DNA of 64,000 bases from JAFDVL01 sp963794955 (GCA_963794955.1 CAWCGF010000011.1:310001-374000), one strand, 5' to 3'; shown: positions 7,878 to 17,205, numbered from the stretch's first letter. The notes: generated by a model from the letters alone, not told the origin. A program made the numbers and translations.

Positions 7878-9539
7878 ATGGCAGATAATAATCACGGACA
7901 CGGAGAGCATAAAAGTTTTTACGAAGAAGGTGGCAAGGGCATCATGTCCTGGGTTTATACCCTTGACCACAAGCGCATCGGGTTGATGTACCTGGTCTCG
8001 GTGCTGATCATGTTTGCGCTGGGCGGCTTGATGGCATTGCTCGTTCGCTTTGAGTTGCTCGCGCCCGGCAAGACCATCATGACGGCGCAACAGTATAACG
8101 TCGTATTTACGTTGCACGGCGCGATCATGGTGTTTTTATTCATCATTCCCGCGATTCCGGCCTCGCTCGGCAATTTTATGTTGCCGCTGTTGTTAGGAAC
8201 AAAAGACGTCGCTTTCCCACGCCTCAACATTTTTAGCTATTACATCTATGTTGCTGGCGCAATCATTGCTGTGGGCGCGATTGTGGGCGGCGGCGTTGAT
8301 ACCGGCTGGACATTTTATACACCATACAGTTCAGGCACTTCTGGCAGCGTGGTCTGGATGGTGTTTGGCGCATTTGTGCTGGGCTTTTCCTCTATTCTAA
8401 CGGGACTGAACTTCATCGCCACGACGCATAAGCTACGCGCACCGGGGATGACCTGGAGTCGGATGCCGCTGTTCTGCTGGGGCATTTATGCGACCGCTTT
8501 GATTCAGGTGTTGGCGACTCCCGTGCTGGCGATCACCTTGTTAATGTTGATTGCGGAGCGCGTGTGGGGCATTGGCATTTTCGATCCGGCCAAAGGGGGC
8601 GATGCGGTGTTGTTCCAGCATTTCTTCTGGTTCTATTCGCATCCTGCCGTGTACATCATGATTCTGCCCGGAATGGCAATCATCAGCGAAATCATTCCGA
8701 CGTTTTCAAAGAAAGCGATCTTCGGTTACAAAGCGATTGCCATGTCATCGGTGGCCATTGCGATCATTGGCTTCCTCGTGTGGGGACACCACATGTTTGT
8801 GAGCGGTCAATCGGTATTCGCTTCGATGGTTTTCTCCTTCCTGACCTTCCTGGTGGCAATTCCGTCCGGTATCAAAGTCTTCAACTGGACGGCGACGATG
8901 TACAAAGGTTCCATCACATTGGAAACACCGATGCTGTATGCGCTGGCGTTTCTTTTCCTGTTCACCATCGGCGGCTTAACCGGAATTTTCCTGGGCGCTT
9001 TATCCGTAGACGTTCACTTGACCGATACCTACTTTGTCGTAGCGCACTTCCATTACGTGATGATGGGCGGAACGGTGATCGCATTTTACGGCGGCTTACA
9101 TTATTGGTGGCCGAAGATGACCGGGCGGATGTATAACGAACCGCTGGCGCGCCTAGCCTGTGCGCTGGTGTTCATTGGCTTCAATGTTACCTTTCTGACG
9201 CAATTCATTCTTGGCTCAAAAGGGATGCCACGCCGTTACTACGATTACCTGCCGCAATATCAAACCTTGCATCAGGTCTCAACTGTAGGATCGTGGATTC
9301 TGGGCTTGGGCTTTCTGATTATGGTGTGCTACTTGCTGGCTTCATTGAAAGTCGGCGCATTGGCTCCGGCGAATCCGTGGGGTGGCTTGACGCTCGAATG
9401 GCAAACTACTTCCCCGCCGCCCCTCCATAATTTCGAGAAGCAGCCAAATACGAAGATTGGGCCTTATGATTACGGCGTACCCGTTCCGCCCAAGAAACCT
9501 GGAACCTTAGAAGGAGCAGCGCATGGCACAAGCAGTTGA
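7878..9539 (+). CDS. coxA: Cytochrome c oxidase subunit I (A2-type heme-copper oxidase)
   Basis: A 553-residue, twelve-helix protein and the catalytic core where oxygen is reduced. Heme and CuB ligands are in place: HGAIMVFLF (low-spin heme His), YSHPAVYIMILP (CuB His and the cross-linked Tyr), WGHHMF (two CuB His) and AHFHYVMMGG (heme a3 and low-spin heme His). The YSHP sequence in place of the usual glutamate of the D-channel is the hallmark of subfamily A2. A ribosome site (ACAGGAG) precedes the ATG. The gene overlaps coxC by 17 bases. Confidence 0.96.
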   Translation: MADNNHGHGEHKSFYEEGGKGIMSWVYTLDHKRIGLMYLVSVLIMFALGGLMALLVRFELLAPGKTIMTAQQYNVVFTLHGAIMVFLFIIPAIPASLGNFMLPLLLGTKDVAFPRLNIFSYYIYVAGAIIAVGAIVGGGVDTGWTFYTPYSSGTSGSVVWMVFGAFVLGFSSILTGLNFIATTHKLRAPGMTWSRMPLFCWGIYATALIQVLATPVLAITLLMLIAERVWGIGIFDPAKGGDAVLFQHFFWFYSHPAVYIMILPGMAIISEIIPTFSKKAIFGYKAIAMSSVAIAIIGFLVWGHHMFVSGQSVFASMVFSFLTFLVAIPSGIKVFNWTATMYKGSITLETPMLYALAFLFLFTIGGLTGIFLGALSVDVHLTDTYFVVAHFHYVMMGGTVIAFYGGLHYWWPKMTGRMYNEPLARLACALVFIGFNVTFLTQFILGSKGMPRRYYDYLPQYQTLHQVSTVGSWILGLGFLIMVCYLLASLKVGALAPANPWGGLTLEWQTTSPPPLHNFEKQPNTKIGPYDYGVPVPPKKPGTLEGAAHGTSS

Positions 9540-10194
9540 TGAGATAAAACACAAACACGAAGAACATCCGTGGTTTTTCCACCACCACTTCACGGATGTC
9601 CAGCAGCAATTCGATACCGCCAAGCTGGGCATGTGGACGTTCCTGGCGACAGAAATCCTGATGTTCGGCGGACTGTTTGTCGGCTACGCGATCATGTTCA
9701 GCATGCATCCTGAAGCCTTCCATGCGGGTCATCATCACCTGAACGTCAATCTGGGTGTCGTAAATACAGCAGTGCTGATCTTCAGTTCGCTCACGATGGC
9801 GTTGGCCGTGCGTTCCGCGCAAACCAGCAACAAGCGCGGAATTATTATTAACCTGATGATTACGATTGCCTGTGCTTGCGCCTTTTTGGTGGTCAAGTAT
9901 TTCGAGTACAGCCACAAGTATCACGAAGGTTTGTTGCCGGGTAAGTTCTATACCTTTGCTGAAGGATACGTGCCGCATATTGAGACGTATTTTGCATTGT
10001 ACTTTATGATGACCGGTTTGCACGGTATCCACGTTACAGTTGGAATCGGCTTGCTGCTCTGGATTTTGTGGCGCGCCACGAAAGGCAAATACAGCAGCGC
10101 TTATTATACGCAGGTCGAAATGGTCGGTCTGTACTGGCACCTGGTTGACTTGATCTGGATTTATCTCTTCCCATTACTTTATTTGGTGAGTTAA
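9523..10194 (+). CDS. coxC: Cytochrome c oxidase subunit III
   Basis: The 223-residue product has about five transmembrane helices and the family signature around a glutamate-containing helix (TFLATEILMFGGLFVGY) and the C-terminal YWHLVDLIWIYLFPLLYL. Subunit III stabilises the proton path of subunit I. AAGGAGCAGCGC precedes the ATG inside the end of coxA, so the overlap is genuine and the start is well supported. A His-rich N-terminus (HPWFFHHHF) is common in this group. Confidence 0.95.
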   Translation: MAQAVDEIKHKHEEHPWFFHHHFTDVQQQFDTAKLGMWTFLATEILMFGGLFVGYAIMFSMHPEAFHAGHHHLNVNLGVVNTAVLIFSSLTMALAVRSAQTSNKRGIIINLMITIACACAFLVVKYFEYSHKYHEGLLPGKFYTFAEGYVPHIETYFALYFMMTGLHGIHVTVGIGLLLWILWRATKGKYSSAYYTQVEMVGLYWHLVDLIWIYLFPLLYLVS

Positions 10195-10200
10195 TCGTTT

Positions 10201-10737
10201 ATGAGTGAACATCACGATACGCACGCAGAGCATCATGTCTCTCCGACCAGTTTGTACTGGACGGTTTGGGGCGGACTGATGTTCTTTACAGTGATAACAG
10301 TGTTGGCCTATTACATTCCGCTTTGGCTCAAGATAGATTTAGGAGCAGGCAACGTCATCATTGCGATGGCGATTGCGACGACCAAAGCCACCTTGGTGGT
10401 ACTTTTCTTCATGGGCTTGAAGTACGACAAGAGGTTTCTCTCGATTGCCTTTCTGTCCAGCCTGATCTTTCTCGGATTGTTTTTGGCCTTTACTTTGCTC
10501 GACATCAACACGCGGGAAGATCAATTGCCTTTTGCCAAGCCGCTTTACTCCGGCAAAGAAATGCCGCTAGGCGGCGGGCATTCCGCTGAAGGTGCCAAAC
10601 CGGGAGCAGTTCCCGCTGCGACCCATAGCGAAGGCGCAACTCCGGCGGCGAGTCCGGCTGCTAGTCATGCTGCGGGTGAAGCCAAAAAAGAAGAAGCAAC
10701 ACCTGCGGCAGCGGCGAGTCCGGCTGCCAAGCATTAA
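10201..10737 (+). CDS. coxD: Cytochrome c oxidase subunit IV
   Basis: The 178-residue protein has three predicted helices (about residues 18-40, 48-70 and 78-100), matching the small prokaryotic subunit IV family. After residue about 105 comes a long Ala/Pro/Ser/Glu tail with repeated ASPAA-type units, the same kind of tail as in ActE and the small protein at 5542-5970. The start lies six bases after the coxC stop. The core identification is good; the tail is unassigned. Confidence 0.9.
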   Translation: MSEHHDTHAEHHVSPTSLYWTVWGGLMFFTVITVLAYYIPLWLKIDLGAGNVIIAMAIATTKATLVVLFFMGLKYDKRFLSIAFLSSLIFLGLFLAFTLLDINTREDQLPFAKPLYSGKEMPLGGGHSAEGAKPGAVPAATHSEGATPAASPAASHAAGEAKKEEATPAAAASPAAKH

Positions 10738-10762
10738 AAGTGAAGTGTTTTTGAAGTAAGCT

Positions 10763-11662
10763 ATGGCCACTCCTGCAAATGCAATTGTTGTAACCCAGCC
10801 GTTAACGATCGGTGAAAAGGCGGCAGCATATTTGGAGCTAACCAAGCCGCGCATCACATTTATGGTGGTGCTGTCGGCCTTAGCCGGGTTTTGCCTCGCC
10901 TCAAAAAACGGCATCAACTGGGTGGGCTTTTTGCATTTCGCTGTGGGCGTGTCGTTGCTCAGCAGTGGCACTTCGACGCTCAATCAATTTCTGGAGCGCG
11001 AATCAGATAAGCTGATGCGACGTACGATGCGGCGGCCTTTGCCCGCTGGCAAATTGTCGGCGACGGCGGCCTTAGTCTTTGGGTTGCTCACGGCGTTGCT
11101 TGGCGAAGCCTATTTGGCATTGGTGGTAAATCCACTGACGGCTTGGTTAGGATTGGCGGCGCTTGTGAGTTATGTCTTGATGTACACGCCGCTCAAGCAA
11201 AAAACGACTTTGTGTACGGCTATTGGCGCGTTTCCAGGCGCATTGCCACCGTTGCTAGGGTGGGCGGCAGCGAGCAATGAAATCGGCTTAGGCGGTGGCG
11301 TGATGTTTGCGATTTTGCTGCTCTGGCAGTTTCCACATTTTCACGCGATTGCGATTATGTACGCGGAGGACTATGCGCGCGCCGACATCAAAATGTTGCC
11401 CGTCGTCGAACCGGATTTGAAATCCACCTCTCTCCAAATCATCGGTTATGCCGCGCTGTTGATGCCGGTCAGTTTGCTGCCGTTTTTCTTCGGGATGAGC
11501 GGCTGGGTGTATTTGTTTGCGGCGTTGTTGCTTGGCACCGCGTTTCTCTTTATCAGCATCAATGCTGCCTGCTCAAAAACAAAAGCGGATGCCCGCAAAT
11601 TGCTCAAGGCTTCAGTCATTTACCTGCCCATCCTGTACATCGTGATGGTGCTGAATTCTTAA
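10763..11662 (+). CDS. ctaB: Protoheme IX farnesyltransferase (heme O synthase)
   Basis: A 299-residue UbiA-superfamily membrane protein with about nine helices. The first polyprenyl-binding motif is NQFLERESDKLMRRT (residues about 74-88), and a second conserved segment lies near DYARADIKMLPVV. It converts heme B to heme O, the precursor of the heme A used by the oxidase encoded just upstream. The stop codon overlaps the convergent Sua5 gene by four bases, which marks the end of the respiratory operon; no terminator hairpin is visible there. Confidence 0.94.
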   Translation: MATPANAIVVTQPLTIGEKAAAYLELTKPRITFMVVLSALAGFCLASKNGINWVGFLHFAVGVSLLSSGTSTLNQFLERESDKLMRRTMRRPLPAGKLSATAALVFGLLTALLGEAYLALVVNPLTAWLGLAALVSYVLMYTPLKQKTTLCTAIGAFPGALPPLLGWAAASNEIGLGGGVMFAILLLWQFPHFHAIAIMYAEDYARADIKMLPVVEPDLKSTSLQIIGYAALLMPVSLLPFFFGMSGWVYLFAALLLGTAFLFISINAACSKTKADARKLLKASVIYLPILYIVMVLNS

Positions 11663-12600
11663 GACTGTGCGGCTCGTTTGATGCGATCCATTAACGCTAA
11701 CCCCAAGCCGGTTTCGCTCACTGCCTCACAGTAGATTACTGCCACTCCCGCCTCATCACACGCCCGGAAAAACCAGAAGAGCAAATGCGCATATTCCTGG
11801 ACGCTGCGGCAAAGCTGCATGCGGCTGAACTCCGCGCTGGGCGGATGAAGGCCAATAAACGCGGCATCGGTTGCGGAAAGAATTGCCAGCGGATCAGCCA
11901 CTATTTCAACGCGGGCCTGAGGCGAATAATGTTTGTATTTCAACCCTGGGCTGCGGGCTGGTTCATCGGGCAGACGCTGGGCAAGTTGTGTAGCAGGCAC
12001 GATGGACTGAAGCTGTTCGAGCGTGATCGCCCCAGCACGTAGCAGCAGCGGAATTGCACGCGAGCAATCCACCACCGTTGATTCCAAGCCGACCTCCGCT
12101 TGCTCACCTTGCAGGATACACGCAATGCGACCCTCCAGGTCGGCTTGAACTGCCTGCCAGGTCGTGGGGCTGGGTTTGCCGGAAAGATTGGCGGAGGGGG
12201 CAACGAGCGGCACGCCACAGGCTTGCAGTAAGCTAAGCGCGACAGGATGCTTTGGCATTCGTATTCCGATGGTGTTCAGCCCTGCCGTGGCCAGCGAAGA
12301 GATGCTTGATCGCTTTGGCAGCACCAACGTTAAGGGGCCAGGGAAGAACTGCTGGATAAATTTCTCTGCCTCAGGTGAAACGTAGCTGGCGAGCAACTGC
12401 AAATCAACCAGCTTGCCAATATGCGCGATTAACGGATTATCGCTGGGGCGGCCTTTAGCAACGAAGATTTTCTGGATCGCTGCTTCGTCAAAAACATTTG
12501 CTCCCAGTCCATAAACCGTCTCGGTGGGGAAGGCCACCACCTCACCCGCGAGAATATAACTTGCGGCGATTTTCGGTGCGTCTGTCAGAATCGTATGCAT
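11659..12600 (-). CDS. L-threonylcarbamoyladenylate synthase, Sua5/YciO/YrdC type
   Basis: The product makes threonylcarbamoyl-AMP for the universal t6A37 modification of ANN-decoding tRNAs. The YrdC domain is clear (FPTETVYGLGAN, KGRPSDNPLIAHI, APSANLSGKPSPT), and a C-terminal Sua5 domain with SPGLKYKHYSP follows, giving 313 residues, the size of Sua5 rather than the short TsaC. I start at the ATG of MHTILTD (12600) because it matches the family N-terminus; an in-frame ATG at 12651 would add 17 residues with no sign of conservation. No clear ribosome site is seen; TATACT lies just upstream of this ATG, so a very short leader is possible. Confidence 0.9.
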   Translation of the reverse strand: MHTILTDAPKIAASYILAGEVVAFPTETVYGLGANVFDEAAIQKIFVAKGRPSDNPLIAHIGKLVDLQLLASYVSPEAEKFIQQFFPGPLTLVLPKRSSISSLATAGLNTIGIRMPKHPVALSLLQACGVPLVAPSANLSGKPSPTTWQAVQADLEGRIACILQGEQAEVGLESTVVDCSRAIPLLLRAGAITLEQLQSIVPATQLAQRLPDEPARSPGLKYKHYSPQARVEIVADPLAILSATDAAFIGLHPPSAEFSRMQLCRSVQEYAHLLFWFFRACDEAGVAVIYCEAVSETGLGLALMDRIKRAAQS

Positions 12601-12676
12601 TGATGGCAGTATATCAATTTGCCCGCCCGAAGCAGCAAAGCTAGGCGGCAATTTTTGTTCTTGGTATGCTGGTGGA

Positions 12677-13315
12677 ATGACACGAGAAGAACTGCAGCAA
12701 ATACTTAGGCAAAAGCAGCCAGCGATCCAAGCGCGGCTAATGGAATTTGCCCAGCTTCGCCAGCAGGCGGACGATGCGCGCCTCTTTGAGGAATTGGTTT
12801 ATTGCATTTTTACCGCCGGAGCCAGTGCGCGAATGGGGCTGAATGCGGTCGAACGAGTGCGTGAATTATTGCCTACGGGCACGCTGGCGCAATTGGTAGC
12901 AGCGTTGACAGGCGTGCATCGCTATCCCAATTCGCGCGCCGGTTACATCATTGCAACTCGCACCTATCTGTCCGACGATTGCCAATTGCGTTTGCGCGAA
13001 AAGCTGGATTCTTTTGGCGACGACTGGCAGTCCCGGCGGGATTACTTCGCGCAGAACATCAAAGGCATTGGCTACAAAGAAGCCAGCCATTACCTGCGCA
13101 ATATTGGCTATCGCGGCTATGCGATTTTGGACAAACACATCCTCAGGACGCTGCACGAAGCCGGGGTGATTGCGTCTGCCCTTCCACCCACCACGAAAAA
13201 AAAGTACCTCACCCTCGAAGAAATGATGAGAAAATTCGCCGAAGAGCTTACAATTGATTTCGACGAACTTGATCTCTTGCTCTGGTCAAACAAAACGGGC
13301 GAAATATTGAAGTAG
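12677..13315 (+). CDS. ogg: N-glycosylase/DNA lyase, archaeal-type 8-oxoguanine glycosylase (Ogg2)
   Basis: The 212-residue protein belongs to the HhH-GPD superfamily. The helix-hairpin-helix KGIGYKEASHYLRNIG contains the catalytic Lys (near residue 136), and AILDKHILR carries the catalytic Asp (near 154). The C-terminus ends in lysine, as in archaeal Ogg2 enzymes where that residue contacts 8-oxoguanine. It would remove oxidised guanine and nick the strand. It is divergent from the Sua5 gene, with only 76 bases between the starts. The family is scattered in bacteria, so lateral origin is possible. Confidence 0.88.
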   Translation: MTREELQQILRQKQPAIQARLMEFAQLRQQADDARLFEELVYCIFTAGASARMGLNAVERVRELLPTGTLAQLVAALTGVHRYPNSRAGYIIATRTYLSDDCQLRLREKLDSFGDDWQSRRDYFAQNIKGIGYKEASHYLRNIGYRGYAILDKHILRTLHEAGVIASALPPTTKKKYLTLEEMMRKFAEELTIDFDELDLLLWSNKTGEILK

Positions 13316-13354
13316 CGGCACTCCCTGTAATTCGACAATCTGTGGAGGTGATTT

Positions 13355-14941
13355 ATGAAGTTTTTCTCGCGCGCATTCTGCCTCGCTCTCATCACCCTGC
13401 TGATGATTCCCTTTGTTCTTCACGCGGAATCTCGTGGCAAAGCCCTGAAGCGTGCGGAGAAGGAACTTCGCAATGGGAACTTTGCCCAAGCCGAAACCAT
13501 CTACCAGGAATTGCTGGTGAAATCGCCGGAAGATAAGGAAGCGCGAATAGGGTTAAGTTTTTCCTTCCTCAAGCAACACAAATTAGTCGAATGCTTTGAG
13601 CAAGCCGCACAGGTGGTGGCAATGGATTCTTTGAATGGACGTGCGTTTGGCTTGATGGGGACGGCGTTACTGCGCAGCGGTGAGTTCCGCATTTCACTCC
13701 AATCGCTCTTAACGGCGCTCAAATTCGATAACAAAGATCACCTGGCCTTGGCGGGTTTGGCCGAACTGGAATATTTTGAGCACCGCACGCGCAACGCCTA
13801 CGATGCGATGCAAAGGGCGATTCAATTGGAACCGCGCGAGTCGGATTATTACGTTGCTCTCGCGCGTGTTTGCTCGCGCCTGGAACTTTATAGTGAGGCT
13901 GCCGATGCCTATCAAAACTTCTTATCCGTGGCTCCCAAAACGGATGAGGAGCGCCGCGCCAGGATTCGGGGCCTGATTGATTTTTATCGGTATCTGGGCA
14001 CGACGAAATTGCATCGGCAGGGCGGGCCAGATGTGGTTACGATCCCGTTTGAACTACACGGCAACCGTCCTTTCATCAAGGTCAAAATCAATAACAAACA
14101 AACGTTACGCTTTGTCATTGATACGGGTGCCAGTCTCTCGGTGATTTCGGATAAAGCGGCAGAAAAACTTGGCATCAAACCCATTGCCCGCGGTGGTCAT
14201 GCACGCGCCGTTGGTGGCAGCGGCGAATTCGCCATTGTTTATGGCTTGCTTGACTCCGTTATGATCGGTGATGCCAAAATAGATTTGGTTCCGGCTTATA
14301 TTCGCACCGTCCATTCGCCATCGGAAGCCTCTGAGGCGGAAAAAGCCGATGGGTACATCGGGCTTTCAGTGCTATCCAACTTTGCCGTGACGATTGATTA
14401 CAAAGAGCAGAAACTGATTCTTGATCGTACTAAACTCAAAGAAGAGGAAGCGATAACCGCATCCCCCACCGTACCTGTTGCGCCTCCCGTCATAGAGGAC
14501 AAGATTAACGTTCCGCTGCGCAGCACCAGTGGGGGGCTGGCCAGCGCGGAAGGCATGCTGGATGGTCACGAGAAGCCCTTCAATTTCATTATTGACACGG
14601 GCGCGAGTACCACCGTGATTTCCAAATCTGCGGTCAAACGCTTCAGCCTCGAAAATATGAAATTGAAAAACCTGATTTTTCAGGTCGTCGGCGCAGCCGG
14701 CGTGGAAAAGGATGTCGAAGCGTTGGGCCTAGCCACACTGACCGTGAACAATTTGCGGCAACGCAATGCGCGGGCGCTGATCTTAAATCTTGATCCGGTG
14801 AATGAAACATCAGGTTTTGAGCAGCACGGGATTTTGGGTGGTGACTTCCTGCGCCATTTTCTGGTGCAACTTGATTTGCGGCAATTCAAATTTCATCTCA
14901 CACCGCAAAGCGGCGGGATCGAGAGGATTGTCAGTAAATGA
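13355..14941 (+). CDS. Secreted TPR protein with two retropepsin-like aspartyl protease domains
   Basis: A 528-residue protein with a signal peptide (about residues 1-24), TPR-like helical repeats to about residue 215, and two retroviral-type aspartyl protease domains. The catalytic motifs are IDTGASLSVIS (Asp near 256) and IDTGASTTVIS (Asp near 414). Retropepsins work as dimers with one Asp from each half, so two domains in one chain could form a pepsin-like pair. A perfect GGAGGTG lies six bases before the ATG. The substrate is unknown. The stop codon overlaps the next gene by four bases. Confidence 0.85.
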   Translation: MKFFSRAFCLALITLLMIPFVLHAESRGKALKRAEKELRNGNFAQAETIYQELLVKSPEDKEARIGLSFSFLKQHKLVECFEQAAQVVAMDSLNGRAFGLMGTALLRSGEFRISLQSLLTALKFDNKDHLALAGLAELEYFEHRTRNAYDAMQRAIQLEPRESDYYVALARVCSRLELYSEAADAYQNFLSVAPKTDEERRARIRGLIDFYRYLGTTKLHRQGGPDVVTIPFELHGNRPFIKVKINNKQTLRFVIDTGASLSVISDKAAEKLGIKPIARGGHARAVGGSGEFAIVYGLLDSVMIGDAKIDLVPAYIRTVHSPSEASEAEKADGYIGLSVLSNFAVTIDYKEQKLILDRTKLKEEEAITASPTVPVAPPVIEDKINVPLRSTSGGLASAEGMLDGHEKPFNFIIDTGASTTVISKSAVKRFSLENMKLKNLIFQVVGAAGVEKDVEALGLATLTVNNLRQRNARALILNLDPVNETSGFEQHGILGGDFLRHFLVQLDLRQFKFHLTPQSGGIERIVSK

Positions 14942-15393
14942 CCGCACTGTATTTGGAAACCTCGGTGATCGGCGCTTATCTGGATAAAGGAGATTCCTTC
15001 CGGCGCGATTTGACGATTCGCTGGTGGGATCACGAGATGCGCCACTATCAAGCTTTTGTCTCGCCCTTAGTAGAACGTGAACTGGAACGTACCCGTGAAC
15101 CCTATCGCCGCAGCTATTTATCCTTAATTAAAAAACTGCCGAGTCTTGAACTAACCGAAGAGGCCGCGATCTTAGCGGAAGGATATATCTCGCGCGGCAT
15201 TTTTCATCGCAAGTTTCTGGGCGATGCGCTCCACATGGCGCTGGCTTCCTATCACAAAATTGATTTCGTAGTGACCTGGAATTTCGGGCATCTGGCTAAC
15301 GTGCATCGTGTGGCGAGAGTCCGGCTCTTCAATACGGCGGCAGGTTTTTTTGCGCCTGAGGTAATAACGCCAGAGTTTTTGATAACCGAATAA
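14938..15393 (+). CDS. PIN-domain protein, putative toxin ribonuclease
   Basis: The 151-residue protein shows the PIN fold: LYLETSVIGAYLD at the N-terminus (Glu near residue 7 in the first acidic position), a central acidic residue, and GDALHMALASYHKIDFVVTWNFGHLAN at about residues 84-110, carrying the other metal-binding acids. Such proteins are usually VapC-like RNases. It overlaps the upstream protease gene by four bases and the downstream small gene by one base, so the two form a tight pair. Toxicity is inferred from family and context only. Confidence 0.8.
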   Translation: MTALYLETSVIGAYLDKGDSFRRDLTIRWWDHEMRHYQAFVSPLVERELERTREPYRRSYLSLIKKLPSLELTEEAAILAEGYISRGIFHRKFLGDALHMALASYHKIDFVVTWNFGHLANVHRVARVRLFNTAAGFFAPEVITPEFLITE

Positions 15394-15599
15394 TGTATTC
15401 ACGTCCTCGCTTTTTAGAAGAACTCCATGCCATTCGTGAAGAGATGTCACGCGAATGCGATTACGATATGGACTTGTTTGCGCAGTTGATTCGCAACAGC
15501 CAGCCGCCTTCCGACGAGGCCGTTCACAAACGGCAAAGTTTTCACCAACCCCCACAGCGAAAGGCGAAAGCGCCGCGCTCGGATGATGACGAAAGCTAA
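15393..15599 (+). CDS. Small partner of PIN protein, antitoxin-like
   Basis: A 68-residue charged protein beginning MYSRPRFLEELHAIREEMSRE, followed by DYDMDLFAQLIR and a basic-acidic tail. The pattern of a short helix with HAIREE and a DYDxDxxF segment is familiar from small genes next to this type of PIN protein, where the partner is thought to be the antitoxin. The start overlaps the PIN stop codon (TAATG). The order toxin-then-antitoxin is the reverse of the common VapBC order. The last four bases overlap the convergent acyl-CoA synthetase gene. Confidence 0.65.
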   Translation: MYSRPRFLEELHAIREEMSRECDYDMDLFAQLIRNSQPPSDEAVHKRQSFHQPPQRKAKAPRSDDDES

Positions 15600-17194
15600 T
15601 TCACGCGCTTCGTCCGGCCTTGCCAGAACTTCTCGCGCAAAATGTTCTTCTGAATCTTCCCTGTCGCCGTGCGTGGCAAGGCATCCATAAAGTAGATCGA
15701 ACGCGGGCATTTGAAATGCGCCATATGCGCGCGACAGAATTCAATCAGGTCGGCTTCGGTGGCGGATTCGCCGGGTTTCAGCACGACAATCGCGCCCGGC
15801 GCTTCGCCCCATTTTTCATCCGGCACCGCAATACACGCGGCCTCCAGCACTGCGGGATGTTTATAGAGCATCCCTTCAATTTCAATCGAAGACACATTTT
15901 CGCCGCCAGAGATAATCAGGTCTTTCTTGCGGTCTACAACTTCAATCGTGCCTTCACTGTCGTGATTGGCCATATCGCCAGTGTGAAAATATCCCTCCAC
16001 GATGACCGCATCAGTCGCGTCCTGTTGCCGCCAATACCCTGCCATCACGACGTTGCTACGCGCGATGACTTCGCCGACCGTTTGCCCATCGTTCGGAACG
16101 TCGTTGCCGTGTTCGTCCACGACGCGAATGTCGACGCCAAGCATGGGATAACCCGTGCGCGTTTGCATCCGATACTTTTCATCGCTTACCCAATCCCGCA
16201 TATGCGGTTTGACCTTCGAGACGGTCAGAAACGGCGCAGTTTCGGTCAAGCCATAAATTTGAATCACCTGCCAGCCCAGGTGCTCCTGCATCCCTTTAAT
16301 TAAGGCCATTGGCGGCGCTGATCCAGCGGTGCCGACACGAGCATTGCGCGGGAAGTTTTCGGGCAGGTTTTGGCTTGTCGGATGATTCAGCGCCAGGTTG
16401 ATCATCGTCGGCGGCATACACGCAAATGTCATCTGCTCTTTGATCGCCAGGTCAAAGAAGCTGCCCGGTTCATATTTTTTGACGACGACATGTTTTGCGC
16501 CGACGCCTGTGACCGCATACGGCAGGCCCCAGCCGTTGCAATGAAACATCGCCAGCGTGTGCAAATACGTGTCGGCGTGCGTGAGGCCAAATTCAATGAC
16601 CGAGTTCATCGCGTTCAGATACAGATTGCGATGTGTCAGCATCACGCCTTTTGGTCGGCCTGTCGTACCTGAAGTGTAAAGCAACGCCGAGGCTTCGTTC
16701 TCTTCAATCTCCGCAGGTGTCGGCGCATCGGTCGAAGCCGCCGCCAGCAAGGTTTCGTAATTCTGCCAGCCTTCAGGAAGGCTTTCCATCGCATCACCGC
16801 CTACGAGAAAATGCTGCACGCTGGGCAATGATCCGCGAATCTCGTCAATCAGGTGAGTCAGCCCTTCTTCGACAATGACGACTTTCGCTTCGCCGTGATT
16901 CAGGATGTAGTTGAAATCATCCGGGATCAGCCGAAAGTTCAGCGGCATCAGAATCGCGCCCACGAGCGGCGCGCCGAAAAATGCTTCGAGCATGCGATGA
17001 CAGTTTTGCGAGAGGATTGCTACGCGGTCTCCTTTTTCGACGCCCAGCGAACGCATCAAATTTACCCATTGATTGACGCGTTCATTGAATTGGCGATAAG
17101 TAAAACGATGTTCGCCGCACACCACCGCTTCGCAGTCGCCATACACCGTCACCGCGCGCTTGAGGAAGTCATATTCATTCAGCGGAACAAGCAC
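15596..17194 (-). CDS. Acyl-CoA synthetase (AMP-forming ligase)
   Basis: The 532-residue enzyme belongs to the ANL superfamily and activates a carboxylic acid, probably a medium- or long-chain fatty acid, as its CoA ester. Motifs are complete: the phosphate loop YTSGTTGRPKGVM near residue 175, IYGLTETAPF near 313, HTGDMANHDSEG near 400, the hinge DRKKDLIISGGENVSS, and the C-terminal Lys in TATGKIQKN. GGAGGTGG precedes the ATG. It follows the EthD gene by 11 bases, probably as one transcript. The exact acyl substrate cannot be read from sequence. Confidence 0.9.
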   Translation of the reverse strand: MLVPLNEYDFLKRAVTVYGDCEAVVCGEHRFTYRQFNERVNQWVNLMRSLGVEKGDRVAILSQNCHRMLEAFFGAPLVGAILMPLNFRLIPDDFNYILNHGEAKVVIVEEGLTHLIDEIRGSLPSVQHFLVGGDAMESLPEGWQNYETLLAAASTDAPTPAEIEENEASALLYTSGTTGRPKGVMLTHRNLYLNAMNSVIEFGLTHADTYLHTLAMFHCNGWGLPYAVTGVGAKHVVVKKYEPGSFFDLAIKEQMTFACMPPTMINLALNHPTSQNLPENFPRNARVGTAGSAPPMALIKGMQEHLGWQVIQIYGLTETAPFLTVSKVKPHMRDWVSDEKYRMQTRTGYPMLGVDIRVVDEHGNDVPNDGQTVGEVIARSNVVMAGYWRQQDATDAVIVEGYFHTGDMANHDSEGTIEVVDRKKDLIISGGENVSSIEIEGMLYKHPAVLEAACIAVPDEKWGEAPGAIVVLKPGESATEADLIEFCRAHMAHFKCPRSIYFMDALPRTATGKIQKNILREKFWQGRTKRVN

Positions 17195-17205
17195 GATTCC
17201 ACCTC

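Noticed and set aside
15620..16303. A 227-codon plus-strand frame inside the acyl-CoA synthetase gene
   Set aside because: Antisense shadow of a conserved enzyme; product is low-complexity His/Arg-rich and unlike any protein.
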